Origin: Beroe forskalii
Lineage: Eukaryota; Ctenophora; Nuda; Beroida; Beroidae
Direction of reading: 5' to 3'
Assembly: GCA_011033025.1 (NCBI GenBank)
Contig: WFMF01000073.1
Coordinates: 1 to 64,000, forward strand
Length of the DNA stretch: 64,000 bases
Positions 12,747 to 26,814 of the stretch are shown here, in pieces (the first letter of the stretch is position 1; every line of letters starts with the position of its first letter). The notes below the pieces were generated by a model. The model was not told the origin of the DNA. It saw only the letters and a list, made by a program, of their open reading frames with translations, and ran no database searches. Both the position numbers and the translations under genes were made by a program.

Positions 12747-15700
12747 ATGTATAGGAGACGGCTTGCTAGTCAGAGCAACTTAGATTCATCTCGACTAAAG
12801 AAACCTTTGGTGAAACGTCCCAAACTTGCTGATAGCCTTCAGAATGGGTAATTCCTTTTGTACCTTCAATTGAATTGAGTTGAAAGTATCATTTTGTGGA
12901 TTAATTCTTATATAATCAGTAGTTATCCAATGTGGTTGGCTTCAGGAGATCCATTCAATTATAATTGATCTAATGAACATCAATTCTATAGCTTCAAAGT
13001 TTTATAGCTTACAATATATCACTTCTTGTCTATGTACCCCTGCATTACCTTATCCCCTCCCTATTGCAGGACATCTGGATACCTGAAGTTTGTTATTATG
13101 TGGCTGATTGTTATTGCTCTAGATGTTGCACTTGATTTTCGTCTGGAATTTCTGTGGCCATGTTGGATGTTCCTCAAGCGTATTTTTGAGAGCTTCAAAT
13201 ACAAGAATTGTGTAAGTAGGATATTACCCAATTTCTATATACAGCACAGTAACTGATAATTTTGGTATTTGAAGAGGTGAATTGGTCTTATTGCATCCTT
13301 TTGGCATGTCAAACAATTTTTTCTGCTAAGTCTCATTTGTCATTATTTAATATTATTTGATGGTTATTTTCTTTCAGATGCAGGCATTTGTTCTGATGGG
13401 ATGTACATTTTGTTCAGACTATTTCATTTATGCTTTCATTCCTTCCTCCTGGATTTTCTTTGTGGCAAGTACTTATGTTTGGACTCAGCAACTCTTCTCA
13501 CCAGGTTTGAGTCTGCAGATTTTGAATTTAATTGCATGATATATAATATGTCTTAGCTTTCACCATATAAAAAGACTTTAAATGAAATTTCCTTGTCAAA
13601 TATGCACACAGAGTTATAACATACGTAATTATATTTGATGCAACTCTCCACTCATTGTAAGGGATCTCTAGACATTCAATTCTAATATTATGAGGATCAA
13701 GACATTCTATTCTTTGATTTGATGTGTCACATGGTGTGTCCTTATAATTTGTGAGGAACTGCCCCTAAAATGAGGGACGTCACTATGTGACACTGTGACA
13801 GAATTTGATAAGTCAAATTTCAAATTTACGAATGTGAGAATTTAGCAATTGGAATTGGTCGCCAGTCTATTTAATAAGCTGCAGAAACTCACCTTATACG
13901 GCCATGATTATGCTCCAGTTCAATCAATATTTGATTTGAGCCACAGTATTTGATTTCGTCAGTCAGTTTCATTTGCACAGCTTGTCCTGACGTCCTGTTT
14001 CCTGGCTTGTCAGGTTGTCATTTAAGAATAAGATAATTACATATGGCAAAATGTCATGTTTAACACAGATCCAGGGATATCATAATCCAAAGACATGTCG
14101 TTGAAATATATGACATAATTAACGACATTTATTAGGGCCCTATCATAGTAGAATTTATTTGGTAATCCAGTAATTTTCCCATTATAACTCTCCTAACCTC
14201 CCCTCTACTTTCAGATCGAGGTGTGGGGTTACCAGTCCTGATCCTGTGGATGCTCTTCGTTTACATAGAGTCCTGTGTCAGGGTCACGCAGCCTGACGAC
14301 CATTGGTCCAAAGTGATGGGATCCAACTCTATTGGATATCCCATCGTTATGTTGGGCTTCGGGTTCAAGGTAATTTTACGATCAACTTTAAATCTCTTTT
14401 ATTTTGTACCGCGGCTGTATACACAATTCATATTCACATATTCTTCACAAAAGATTCTGTATCACCAAATTATTTTGAACGTGACTTCTCATGATGAATA
14501 TTACGTTCAAAATGAATGAGACGTACATTTTGTAATAAAATGATAAAATTTCAACAGCTTTTTAACCAATGCGAAGCAAGTTTTCGATCAAGATATATTG
14601 AATTCATCATCAGCAATTTCAATAACTTGTCATTTTAAATTATGTCACCTTTGATTGTTGTAAAGTTTAAAACATATTTGTTATTCTGACCTAGTTCGTA
14701 CACACACACACACACACACACTGTACTCATTCTTCTATGAAAATGGCACGTGCCTGTGGCCACACAGCTGAATTACTATACGACTTATCATGACACTGCT
14801 AATTTGACACATCTTGTCAAAACGTAAATGTACTTTCCGTATGGCAGACAGAATTAATTGATTGAAACTTGCATATTATATTCAAGCCTCATACAGTCAC
14901 TAATGACAAATCAGAAGACTTTTCATGAGCCGGTTGTGACGAAGATAGCTTTTAATTTAACTTGCACTTGAAATTATCTCGTAGAGCTCTGAAAGAATTG
15001 TCACAAATTAATAAATTTCAACTCTAAATATATATACTATCCGTACGACACTTGTATCTGTATACCACAACACAGCCATACAGCTGCTACACTAATTTAC
15101 TAACGCAAGGCCTTGTGCCTCTCATGTTAGAGAAGCTTGCTGATATGTGTTTTGTATACTTATATAACAATATATACTTATAGTAAGGGCTGTATGTGCC
15201 CCGAACTGTAACCCAGTGTGAAGTAAATAGTATAGTAGGTCTGAGAACGTTTTTTGGTCGCTTATGGGTCATAGATTCACCAGAAAAAAACACTCCAACT
15301 TCTGAGTTGGGGAACCCCTTTTGGACCCCTTTTCTTCCTAAATGGGGCAAAACTTTGATTGGAAATATCTCAGCCTCTGATTGAGATATTTAGCCAATCT
15401 TTGCACCAAACTATGCAGAATGAGCACATTATGGGGGCGGAGCATAGTTTTAAAGTCGTACCCCTTTCGTTTTCGAGTTATGGACGAAAACCCTTTTATC
15501 CCTACGCGTATGACCAAAAATGCCCCTTTGAAATAAATGAAAACTGAAGGTCGTACAGAACTCAACAAGTACACTAGGGTATGCAGAATGAGCACATTAT
15601 GGGGGGTAGAGCATAGTTTCAAAGCCGTACCACCTTTCGTTTTCGAGTTATGGACGAAAAACCCTTTTTTATTCCTTCGCGTATGACCAAAAATGCCCCT

Positions 15701-18700
15701 TTGTAATAAATGAAAACTGAAGGTCGTACAGAACTAAACGAGTACACTAGGGTATGCAGAATGAGCACATTATGGGGGGGTAGAGCATAGTTTCAAAGCC
15801 GTACCTCCTTTCGTTTTCGAGTTATGGACAAAAAACCCTTTTTATTCCTTCGCGTATGACCAAAAATGCCCTTTTGTAATAAATGAAAACTAAACGTCGT
15901 ACAGAACTCAACAAGTACACTAGGGTATGCAGAATGAGCACATTATGGGGGGTAGAGCATGGTTTGAAAGTCGTTCCCCTTTCGTTTTCGATTTATGGAA
16001 AAAAACTCCTTTTAGCCACATGCATCAGATCATGATTACCCGTTTTTCATAAACGATTTATCTTTCAGATGACACGTTCGTTAATTTCGTGAATAATATT
16101 CATCGCAGTCTCACTATAGACCGTGCCTTTCTGAATCACCACTTCAACCCACTTCACTATAGGTATTTTGTGAACCATCATTTCACTTCATCCATCAATA
16201 TAGGTACCTTTCTGAACCAAACTTCACTCATGTACCTTTCTGAAGCACCGAGTTTCAATCCATCATACTTGAGTCACCTTTCATAGTATAAAGCACGGCT
16301 TGTCATTCCAATGGGGTTTATACCGGTATACCTTAGCTGCTGCTTGCTACTTGAGGAACCGGATACGAGGTAGGGGATGCAAGGTCGGCAGCGTAAAACC
16401 AGGGTGGACGTAAGGACGACAAATCTCACAGGGTGGATGCGAGGTCGGCGCCACTATCCTATCACGTTGCTCATATGGTATATCTCTCGGTTACAAGACA
16501 CAGTACGAGGCTGTGACGAAAAACCCTACCACTGGCTTCAAGGAGCACTCCCTCGTCCACACCTGGGATTTATTTTCCATCTGTCGACAATTTTTTTTCA
16601 TGATTGACGGTAGTATTACTGATACCTTTTCCAATTTGCCCTGCAAAAGCAGGGCTTGCCTCGCAGAGCAGGGCAAAGCAGGGTACCTTGCGAATTTGCG
16701 AAAGAAGGGCAAATTGGCAGCTATGTTCGACACACAAGTCAACATCGTGAGTATGCCCCTAAGCATTAGAATTCCCTGGGCTTACCAAAAATACTATTCC
16801 TGTCTACAATTTACACCAGACTGGCTTCATCCCGTAAAACTGGTGGCCCATGCTTGAAAATAGATCTACCAAAATCCTTAGCCCCAAAAAGTGGATTGTT
16901 TTATGAATTAACCTGTCAATCATAGTTAAAATTGCTTCAGTTTACACCTCTTGCTTATTCAATGTATCCCAAACTTCCTGCCAAACGATTTTGTCCCATT
17001 GTTTTATGCCACAGTCTTCAGTCATGATGAATGATGGCATCCTCCTGACAACAGCTCACAGTGTGCACAGTATAGACCGGAATGGAGTCCAGAAAAAGAT
17101 AACCGGCAATGGATCTTCTTATTTTCCCTAAGATGGTCTGTCAAGAGCAGAATAGCATTGATTTATGAAACAATTTTCCACCAAATAAAAACACGAAAAG
17201 CAGAGAGATTTTCATCAAATTACTCATATTGATAAATTTTAAATTGGACATGACTGGCTGGGTTTATTTGAGGCTAACCACTCTCCAAGACAAAATCATC
17301 AAGAATGCTATTGAAGTTATTGAGCTGATTAATGAAGGTATGCAATACAAAAAGAAATTTATATTTCATATGATAATATGGATTACAATAGGATTGGCAA
17401 TTGCTTTGGTTTCAATAGGTCCTTGTTGGCCACTGCAAGAAAAAGAAGAGACAGGTTTACATAGTAAACATATGCGTAGGGATAAAAAGGGGTTTTTCGT
17501 CCATTACTCGAAAACGAAAGGAGGTACGGCTTTAAAACTATGCTCTACCCCCCATAATGTGCTCATTCTACTTACCCTAGTGTCCTTGTTGAGGTCTCTA
17601 CGACGTTCAGTTTTCATTTATTACAAAGGGGCATTTTTGGTCATACGCATAGGGATAAAAAGGGGTTTTTCGTCCATAACTCGAAAACGAAAGGAGGTAC
17701 GGCTTTGAAACTATGCTCTACCCCCCATAATGTGCTCATTCTGCATACCCTAGTGTACTTGTTGAGTTCTCTACGACGTTCAGTTTTCATTTATTACAAA
17801 GGGGCATTTTTGGTCATATGCGTAGGGATAAAAAGGGGTTTTTCGTCCATAACTCAAAAACGAAAGGAGGTACGGCTTTGAAACTATGCTCTACCCCCCA
17901 TAATGTGCTCATTCTGCATACCCTAGTGTACTTGTTGAGTTCTGTACGACCTTCAGTTTTCATTTATTACAAAGGGGCATTTTTGGTCATACGCGTAGGG
18001 ATAAAAAGGGGTTTTTCGTCCATAACTCGAAAACGAAAGGGGGTACGACTTTAAAACTATGCTCCGCCCCCCATAATGTGCTCATTCTGCTAAGTTTGGT
18101 GCAAAGATTGACTTCTTATCTCAATCAGAGGCTGAGATATTGCCAATCAAAGTTTTTGCCCCATTTAGGAAGAAAAGGGGTCCAAAAAGGGGTTTCCCAA
18201 CTCAGAAGTTGGAGTGTTTTTTTCTGGTGAATCTATGACCCATAAGCAACCGAAAAACGTTCTCAGACCTACTATACTATTTACTTCACACTAGGTTACA
18301 GTCCATCCCTTACTATTATGGGTGGGGTATTATGTTATGTTGGGATAATTATTGTCATAATCACGGTGTTGTAGTCATGGATATTATTAAATGTTAGCAT
18401 AACATCTTAGAAATATTATGATTTTATCGGTGAATCGGTGAAATTTAATTTTTAAAGGTTTTCTGGAATAATATAGTTTTTTCTAGGGTAACATCGAATT
18501 GTCACATACGTAAAATAACCCCTAACCATGATCCAGACATGAAACTATATAACCCTAACCCCACCATTTTCACTTTACCTGCCATCCCATCATTTCCCTC
18601 AAATCCTTTCCCTTCTGGTCCTCTCAAACCTCAGACAGTTCTCTGACTTGAAGCCTTGATACGAGACCCTCACCCTTAATCTAACCTTCCCTGCCCCGAA

Positions 18701-21700
18701 ATGATGCGTGTTATTTCAGAGCTGCATGACGCTGCGGTGGACAGAGAAGTGTCGGCAGCTGATAGCCTACAAGAACGACTTCTTTTACCGGCTCATTAGC
18801 ACGCACGCTGAGTCGCAGAGCCTCTACAACGCTCCCGTGAGAGCCTTCAAACGCACAAACTTACTCAAACTCAGATATAAGCGTGAGTTAACTTTTCACA
18901 ACCTTGTTACACCTGAATAAGTGAATATTAGGCAATGATTTTGCACCTGAATGCAAGGTTCCATTTTGCCATTGCAATGATTGCGAATTGCGAAATTACC
19001 TTTTAAAATCTCTAAAGTTGCAAAACTTCATGCTGTTAAACAGGATTAGATATATTTAGATGCCTTAACTATGCATCGACATTGGACTGAGTTACCTTTA
19101 TTAGAACAAAATGGTTCTCTCCAAAGCCACTTTGTCTCATTTTATTTATTCTTAAAATTGCCGATCAGCAACGATCCATTAAAAGCTGTCATTTGATTTC
19201 GATTCTACTCGCTTTGTGTCGGGATAACCCATATTTCTACGAAAGTTTCATAGTTAATGCGGAACACAATTTCGGATGTATGTCTTAAAAATAATTATTT
19301 CTCGACCAATTCAGCACATCACCTGAACATCACATCATGTCTCATACAATGAAATTGCCACGCCTGTCTCCACTAGACGCTATCACTGAATATATTACTT
19401 GTAATATTATATGATACCTGTTTATGTGGGATTTATATATAAGAGTTGTGTTTATTATGCCATATAGGGACTGCAAGTCGAATCTACATGGATATATCAC
19501 TGCTAGATTATAAAGTTTATTAAGAGATGTATAGTAGAGGTACGGGGTTGTGATGAGAAATAAAAAAAGGAAATTTAAAAAAAGCTCACATACCATAGCA
19601 ATTTAGAAATCTGAGAATTCAGTTGAACTGTTTCACATCAAAGGTACTGTGGTGCAATTTCACCACACTGGATGTTGGATTTAATCGTGCGAATGATTAA
19701 ATATGAATTGATATCCATAATCCAGCTAGTGACATTGATTTCAGATCTCCGTTTACAAAATGAGATTTTTTAATGGTCGAACTTATCATTAATCAATGAT
19801 CACGCATTGCCCATTGATGGCTTTCATGAGTGATGATTGATGGTTTATCAATACAGCATTGACACAGAAAAGTGAACATGTTTCATGGATAAAACTAATA
19901 CTTCCACCACCTTCTTTACCCCATTTTCACCACATTCCTAAACCCATTTTCCTCAGTTCGGTACAGCGGATGTAGTCTGCAGACAGTCCCAGACGAAGTG
20001 CTGCTCTCGGACGAGAGTATTGTCAACTGCCAGACAAACGGTGTCCTGTCTGGCATGAACCACCGCACCCCTTCCTACTGCCAGGTAATTATGATGATTT
20101 TAATTTAAATATCATCAAATATCATAAAAATAATCTAAAATTCGTTAAATTGTGAAATATAGTGGCACATCAACTCCTTCCTTTGCTCACAGCTCCGGCT
20201 ATGTTGTGTCACGAAAATTATTTGATTGATCGGATAAACTTGCAGCACTTTCATCTTGTTGTCGTTTGTTGACCAAATAAGGCCATTGCAACTTAATTTA
20301 AATGAATTGATCTGTTTTAAAAGCTGACTTATGTTTTAAGATCTATCGTGCTTCTTTCTTCAAAATACAATCGAAGCAATTATCAATTTAAATCTAAAAA
20401 TCAATTGATCAGGTAGGAAAATAGCTTTATTTTTCTTGGGATGCGTTTTATTTCCTCACAATTACCATGCAAATGCTTTTAACATGTCCGTATCATTAAA
20501 ATTTAAAAATGGCACTTTAGCACTTCAAACAGCCATTAATTGGGTCGGCACTGGAAGGCTGTATTTAACCGAATTAGAGACAAGTGAGCGTGATTTCTGT
20601 GTTGCTGGAAGTCTGGGAGGGTGTTTTGTATTATCAATGTTATATGATTTAATTTGTTATTATCCGTACACTGGATTTGGTATCTTGCCAAGAGAGGAAG
20701 AGGAGCCTTCTAGAATCATCTGTCATCCGCAATTTAGGTGTATGATGTGGATTGTGGAATGTAATTACGGTTCTTAATTATCTACGATCGAATCTAATTA
20801 GGGTTATCAAATAGTTATGTATTATTTCGATCAGAGAGATTACTTATCACTTTATCAGAAAGCTTATCATGGATAATTCGGACAATTGCCTAGATTGCGT
20901 CGACTCGGGTCGACTTAGAAATGAAATCCCTGTGGATTAAAACAGCTCATATGCACTCATCTTCTTACATCACGTTAGTGTGTACACACTGGGTTGACAT
21001 ACCGTAATATTTTGACCAGCGATTACATGCAATATGATTTGTATTCTTTCGTAATGGATTGCGGCTCGTCTGTAGAGGCTGGTAAGCAGTTAGTTAGCGT
21101 TGGTTATTAATGTGTGTACATCATTTGGTATAAACAATGTACATTGCAGTGTATGTAATATATGGTAAATTTGATAAATACCTCACAATGTACCCTACTG
21201 GTTTGTACTCCTTGGACATATATAACAGTACATGATATATCTCGCATCTCCTTCCTCCCACTAAAGACCCTCATATCAAAGGTCTAATTGATCAGACCAC
21301 TTTATATCTCTATCTCGAGCATGTACTGCAGTATACCCCTATTATCATTGGGGGAGGTATTGACTATTGTCTATAAGAATTCACATGAAGACCTATAGAC
21401 TTAAATAGAGAGAGACCTTTGTTCTCTGGTAGTCCTTAAATCTTAGCCGGCATTGTATGTTCTTGTAACGTATAATTTCAAGGTGTAGTATCAAGTGAAG
21501 AGTTGTAAGTTGAGTCATACCACCGGCTAATGTAACGACCCTCTTCAATATGGCTCTCTTGAGCTTGTAATGGGACTTCATGAAATGTTGCTAAAATAGT
21601 AAAACGGCGCTTTAACTGTTTAGCAATTGAAGTGTTCTTTAGAAAGTGATTTATTGAAAAAATTTATTTTAGTAACTGCAAAATAATTTGTATTTTAATT

Positions 21701-24043
21701 TTCACTCAAAATAATCAAGTTCAGTAACATTCAAACTTGGATTAATCAATACATCTGTATGTAAATAATGACTAATTTCGCTTTGGCAGTGAAATTTTGT
21801 CGTATCATGCTACACAACTACCTCATAGAAGTTATGATAACTTCACTGCCACTGACATGTAACTGTTAAATGTTTGGAATGGAATAATTTCTTATAGATG
21901 TGGTTTTCGCTCCGGAAAATGGTTTGATCCTCGAACAAACCAGAACTCAAGAAACAGAGATCTCAACTATTTGTCAACTGCCATTTCAACTGGCGATCTT
22001 TGGCTCAGTAGAGACTAAAACCTCATCTTCAGGTGATTTTGACACCGCCATTTTCAGGTGATCCCTGGCTTAGTATACACTAACACTGCCATTTTCAGGT
22101 GATCCCTGGCTCAGCCATTGACGAAGTCTCGCCTCTAACCGGCAGAACGGGCAACTTCAACTCTTCTCGCACGTTCCTGGGTCACTGTGTCGATCCTAAT
22201 GAAGAGTTCTGGACGTATGGTGAAGAGAGTGACTCCTCGTTATCCACTGAAGTCTCCAATGGAGGAGGAGGAGCGACTACTGCTGCTGCTGCTGCGGGAT
22301 CTAACAACACTTCCAACACCGCGGGTAGTAATAGCAAACCCGCCCTCCCGGCTCCCGCCGCAGCTGCTCCCGTTCCCGCAAACCCGCCCCACAAGATACG
22401 CAGCAACAACATCCTCAGCAAGATGTTCGACTTCCAAAGGTGAGTGGAGTCGTGACATTTTCAGTGGTGAGTGGAATCATACGCTCGTTTATTTCATTTT
22501 GAGGAAGAAATCGCTTATTCTAGAACATTTTTAAAGATTTTTTGCAGTTCTGCTTATAACCTCATCGCGTGTAATGTATGTGTGTGGAGTATTCTCACTT
22601 TTTAGATGTGAATTGCGAATCATACTTTTATACGGGATTTGCAGTGGTTTGTTTTGCTTCTCGTGTGTAAACTGCCAGCTGTTCGCATCAGTGTGTCCAG
22701 TGTCAAAGGTAGATGTCTAACAGCTACAAACAGTAATAATACATAAGTCCATAAATCTGCGAACTGATCTTCTGTGATGGATTGCTTTGTACTGTTTGTA
22801 AAATTTACATACATGATTGTATGAAATGGCCGTACATGTTGTATTATGCCTGGTAAGCCGGTATGTGACGCTGAGTGTTGTTTCAATATGAATATTTAGT
22901 AGCTCCCTTGACCGGCAAAGGAACTCCCGCAATTTGACGTTCTCGTGAACATTATTTCCCTATTCATCACTTGCCTTTTGTGTGAGAATTGAGTGTAGGT
23001 ACAATATGATTATAAATCACATTCCCGGCACACCAAATCACACTTCTGTAGAAAATCACGCAATTACATGCAGCGTAAAATCACTCAAAATCACACTTTG
23101 ATAATACAGAATCACACCAAGAGATAAACCTCCTTGACATGGTCAATACTACAATTTTATTGTTCAACTACAATTCTATTACTCAACTACAATTCTATTA
23201 TTCAAACATATATGAATGAGCTATTGTGTGTTTAAATCATATTATAAATGTCTGCTTTCTTGCGAATTAGAAGTGTAATTTAGGGGAATATTTCGTGACT
23301 TTCTCGTTGTCGAGAGTCTGTCAAAGCAACATCATGACTCTGCTATAACAGTTGGACACCTTTATTGCACTGTTATTAAGAATGATTATTATGCATGAGT
23401 TAGGCTTGATCACTTGTTGCGATCCAACTATAAACCAATTAAGTGGAACACTAAACATATCTGACCCCACCACCCTTCTACTAAGTTCAGACCTCTTTCA
23501 GCTTTCTCTCCACACCCCTCTCTCAGTATTTCACACCCCCTCCTCTAACCCCTCTCTTCAAACCCCTTTTTAGAAACCCCTCTTCTTCCTCGCAGAGACA
23601 AGCCGAGTGCTAAGGTTGCCCCTGTCATGGATAAGATTGTGGAGCCCGTCAAAGAAGCCCGAGTTTCTCCCATGAAGAAAGAGAAATGTGCTGTAGAAGA
23701 GGTGAGATACATTGAAAACTCCTGATTTGACCTGGGTTTACTTCGTTTTCATGGTCGATTTAATTTCAGTAGATTTGAATCACAGCAATTCTACTCTAAT
23801 TATAAAGGGAATAAATGCAGGATTTAAACTGAGAGCAATTTGGATAAATTAAATCCAAAATTGCGCTTAATTAAAATTCTCATATAATTACCTAAACTTC
23901 AGGTGAGTTACAAGCAGCAAGCTAACAAGCCTGACAAGAAGAACAAGAAGAACGGGAACATTGGCAATAAGAAACACGAGTACAGTAACGGTCATGATGA
24001 CCATGGACACACCGCTGTCAAGATTCACCTTGACAAGTTAAAG
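12747..24043 (+). CDS. MACO1: macoilin, N-terminal and central exons (nine exons)
   Basis: Exons: 12747-12847, 13070-13211, 13378-13504, 14215-14369, 18720-18882, 19957-20084, 22099-22439, 23596-23701 and 23903-24043. All have GT donors and AG acceptors, and the phases add up to 468 residues without a stop. Macoilin (TMEM57) is a conserved multipass ER membrane protein of neurons. The family pattern is clear: basic N-terminus (MYRRRLASQ, KKPLVKRPKL), then YLKFVIMWLIVIALDV, FRLEFLWPCWMFLKRIF, FFVASTYVW, LWMLFVYIESC and SIGYPIVMLGFGFK, all near matches to the known membrane block. The next exon keeps the basic stretch with KNDFFYRLI. The central exons are poorly conserved; 22099-22439 has an Ala/Asn/Ser low-complexity run. 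The last exon ends HLDKLK, where the long C-terminal coiled coil should follow. That part was not found downstream. The ATG at 12747 gives the expected basic N-terminus. Confidence 0.92.
14701..14720. repeat. (AC)n microsatellite
   Basis: A short CA run in macoilin intron 4. Confidence 0.8.
15183..18315. mobile_element. foldback transposon with long arms of about 170-bp tandem units
   Basis: Two inverted arms of roughly 0.85 kb (15183-16010 and 17470-18315) flank a 1.45 kb centre. The outer arm ends are near mirror images: GTGTGAAGTAAATAGTATAG on the left, and its complement near 18270-18292 on the right. Each arm has four tandem units, marked by AGCACATTATGGGGG at 15423, 15591, 15764 and 15937, and by the inverted motif near 17553, 17725, 17900 and 18072. 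Extreme tips GTAAGGG and CCCTTAC are flanked by TA on both sides, which may be a TA target duplication. No transposase was recognised in the centre. The element lies wholly in macoilin intron 4. Open frames in the right arm are repeat translations. Confidence 0.85.
22047..22111 (+). repeat. 41-bp tandem duplication across a macoilin splice acceptor
   Basis: GCCATTTTCAGGTGATCCCT begins at 22047 and again at 22088, a 41-bp period. A weaker third copy begins near 21980. The unit carries the acceptor TTTTCAG and the first bases of exon 22099-22439. Use of the upstream acceptor near 22058 would meet an in-frame stop before the true exon, so only the downstream acceptor is productive. Confidence 0.8.
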
Positions 24044-25520
24044 GTTTGTCAACATACTTTTAAACGGGAACTCGGAAGTTGGGTGAATATAATCAAATTA
24101 TCCTAGATTGGCTTACATGAATTATATATCCTTCATTAAGTTCAGGTTCACGTTTTAACTTTTTGTTTAGCTCTTAGAATGAAAAGAAATTATTTTTATT
24201 GAACCTAGAATGATCCACCATTAGACTAGATATCAACTGCAATCCTTGTGCGACACCATGATCTAACATTCTTTTACAAGCATGATCTGTTGAGATCATA
24301 TAACCGTGACTTGATTCGTGCCCGGTTGGTACAGTATCATAATGTACTCTGATCTCTGGGTGGATCTACTCAAAGGAGGATATACTTTACACCCTCAGTG
24401 TTATGGGTGTAGGACAAAATAAGATCATGTATCTACTCACCATATTTTGTAGTGAAGACTAGCGTACAAATTAACAATTAACATGAAATGAAATGAACCA
24501 TGTAGCTCTGGTCTTTATTCCAGAAATCAGATACTGACCTACGGTATCAATTTAGAGTTTTGACTTCCTGAAGAATTCGCATGCTCACATAGTCGAAGAC
24601 ATAGTTTGGTTTTCCATTCTTGGCTGTCATTTACATTCGCCTCTTCCCACGGGCCACGTCTTTAAGGCATTGCATAATCAATACTTAATGTAACGTGCCC
24701 CTCAACTTTGTCACCATTCAAAGCCATACTCTTTAATGGTTCAATAGTTGGCACATGGTAAGGTCCTTTCGTCACACAGGCATACCATGGGAAATACCGA
24801 GACTATTGTCTGTATGTCGCTCGCTAAAATAGGCGATTTTACGGTTTAATTTAACGATAGAAAGTATGGAAATGGTGTCACCAGCAATTGCCTAAAATTC
24901 GTGTGGGACTTGAGCTATTTAATATTGTCTAATGGAATCTGAAATCTCTCTGTTCTTGAAATGACATAATTCTCGCTGCAGCCTTCTCGCGACGAAAATA
25001 AATGGTCAACTTACTGAAGCGCCCTTGTTGCAAAGAATCAGACAGTAGCCTTTTAGTCAATACCCATTCTTTCCTACTTTCAATTATACGTGTTCTGGGG
25101 ACTAGGAGCAAAATGTCTTGAAATAATCCCAAAGATGACTCGGTTGTTCTGGTGAAATAGTAATGAAAGATGAAGTATGGCTTTGATAGCAAAATATGAA
25201 TAACGTCTGTTGTCACTCCTCACTATATTGCCAATTCTTTCCCTCGCTACTATATAGTCTGTGAGTAATGAAGTGGTTGTTCACTTCTAAACCGGGTTAA
25301 AGTGATGTAAACCCCACGCACATGAGCAATGGACGGTTCAAACGTGTCATCAACTTACTACATTGTGCTATGATAATGACGACATCTTAAAGCCGCCTAT
25401 TTCTCGTGCGGCCATGGATTTCATCACAATATATTGTACTAATTGAGCGTTATATGTGTATGTTACTATGTAATATATATGTTTCATAAACGAATGTACA
25501 TTTTAGTAGTGAAACTGTTA
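24044..25520. other. non-coding stretch after last visible macoilin exon
   Basis: If macoilin continues, this is its intron. No coiled-coil exon, RNA gene or repeat was recognised. Confidence 0.4.
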
Positions 25521-25755
25521 TTAATAGCGGTGTAGAACCTATAGTTAGCGGTATAGAACCTGGTAATATCGGCGTAGAACCTAGTAATATTGGTGTAGAA
25601 CCTAGTAATATCGATGTAAACTGTAAAATCGCCGTAATATCGGTGTAGAACCTCAGTAATAGCGGTGTAGAACCTAGTAATAACAGTGTAGTCAGTAGAA
25701 CCTAGTAATATCGGTGTTGAACCTAGTTATATCAGTGTAGAACCTAGTAATAGTA
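25521..25755 (+). repeat. about 21-bp minisatellite (GGTGTAGAACCTAGTAATATC)
   Basis: Roughly ten degenerate copies of a unit built on GTAGAACCTAGTAATATCG. It is followed at about 25830-25930 by a looser series of short GTGACACTCAAA-like repeats. Confidence 0.8.
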
Positions 25756-26814
25756 TCAAAGTGGTCGTGACTTCCAGTGACTTCCACTTCCAGTTTATGG
25801 GCTGTCACCTGAATTGCTGCTCTTAAAAACCTAGATCGTCACTCATAGTGACACTCTTATAGACACACAAGCGACACTCAAAGTGTCACCTTAAGGGGCA
25901 CTCAAAGTGACACACGAGGGAAACTCAAGTGACATAAAAAGTTCGTTATCACTCCAGGATTAAGGAAAGTCACGATGTCGATTCAAGGGAAAAAGCATTG
26001 GGTTACAGTTATAATGCATTGTGGTGAATATAATCTGAACGAGCCCATAATAGCTAATGATGTGCATAATAGATCGTTAGAGATGGTGTAATAAACAAAG
26101 ACTCAAAGACTCTGAGCCTGCCAATCAGAGATTCTAATTAGATGGGGTTATAATTGCACAATTAATCGTACATTACACTTAAATTGCATAAAACGGCACG
26201 ATACCTTGTAGCTTGTATAAAAGTCCAAATTTTATGACTATACATTGACCCCAGTGACACATATATTTACACCATCGATTAGGGAGCCCAATGCATTTCA
26301 AACTTTAACTGTGTTTGTGTCATTAGCCTAATATATGTTGTGAGTTACATTCTTTCTACATTCCGTGTATTCAATTATGTCATTAAGTATCCGTTACAGT
26401 TTACAGCGTTTTGTACGTTACAAGTTCAACTTGATTTATTATAGTGCAAGTATTTGTATGGTAGACTAAAGAATAATTTGATGGTAACTCAAAGAGAATG
26501 ACAATGTCTTTTACGTCAAATGGTGTTTATGGACATTTCCAAAATGTAGAAATAATATTTGGCGGAATGGTTGTGGAACGTTAACGCAGTATAATGTTAG
26601 ATTATCGTGTTTTCGTCACAAAAGTGGAAACTTTCGAGTTTTGGGTCAATTTTTCAAACTGCAGACTCAACTGGGGTTTCATCGAATGGAATAGTAATGC
26701 ACAATTTGCTTTGGAGTTCAGTATATCACAGCCCCAATCCTAGTTTTGTAGTTTCTATGTTTTGCTTCGAGGAAATCCTACGTAATGCTCATTGCCTTTT
26801 TAAAATAAACTGGA

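Noticed and set aside
16513-16857. 114-residue frame in the foldback centre
   Set aside because: No transposase or other domain is visible. Its length is not striking for an AT-rich non-coding centre.
17229-18054. Open frames with repeated RRDKKGFFVH and ITRKRKG peptides
   Set aside because: They are translations of the 170-bp tandem units in the right arm of the foldback element. The same peptides recur in each unit and match no gene.
20436-20777. 113-residue frame in macoilin intron 6
   Set aside because: No domain was recognised, no good splice context fits macoilin phases, and macoilin reads correctly without it.
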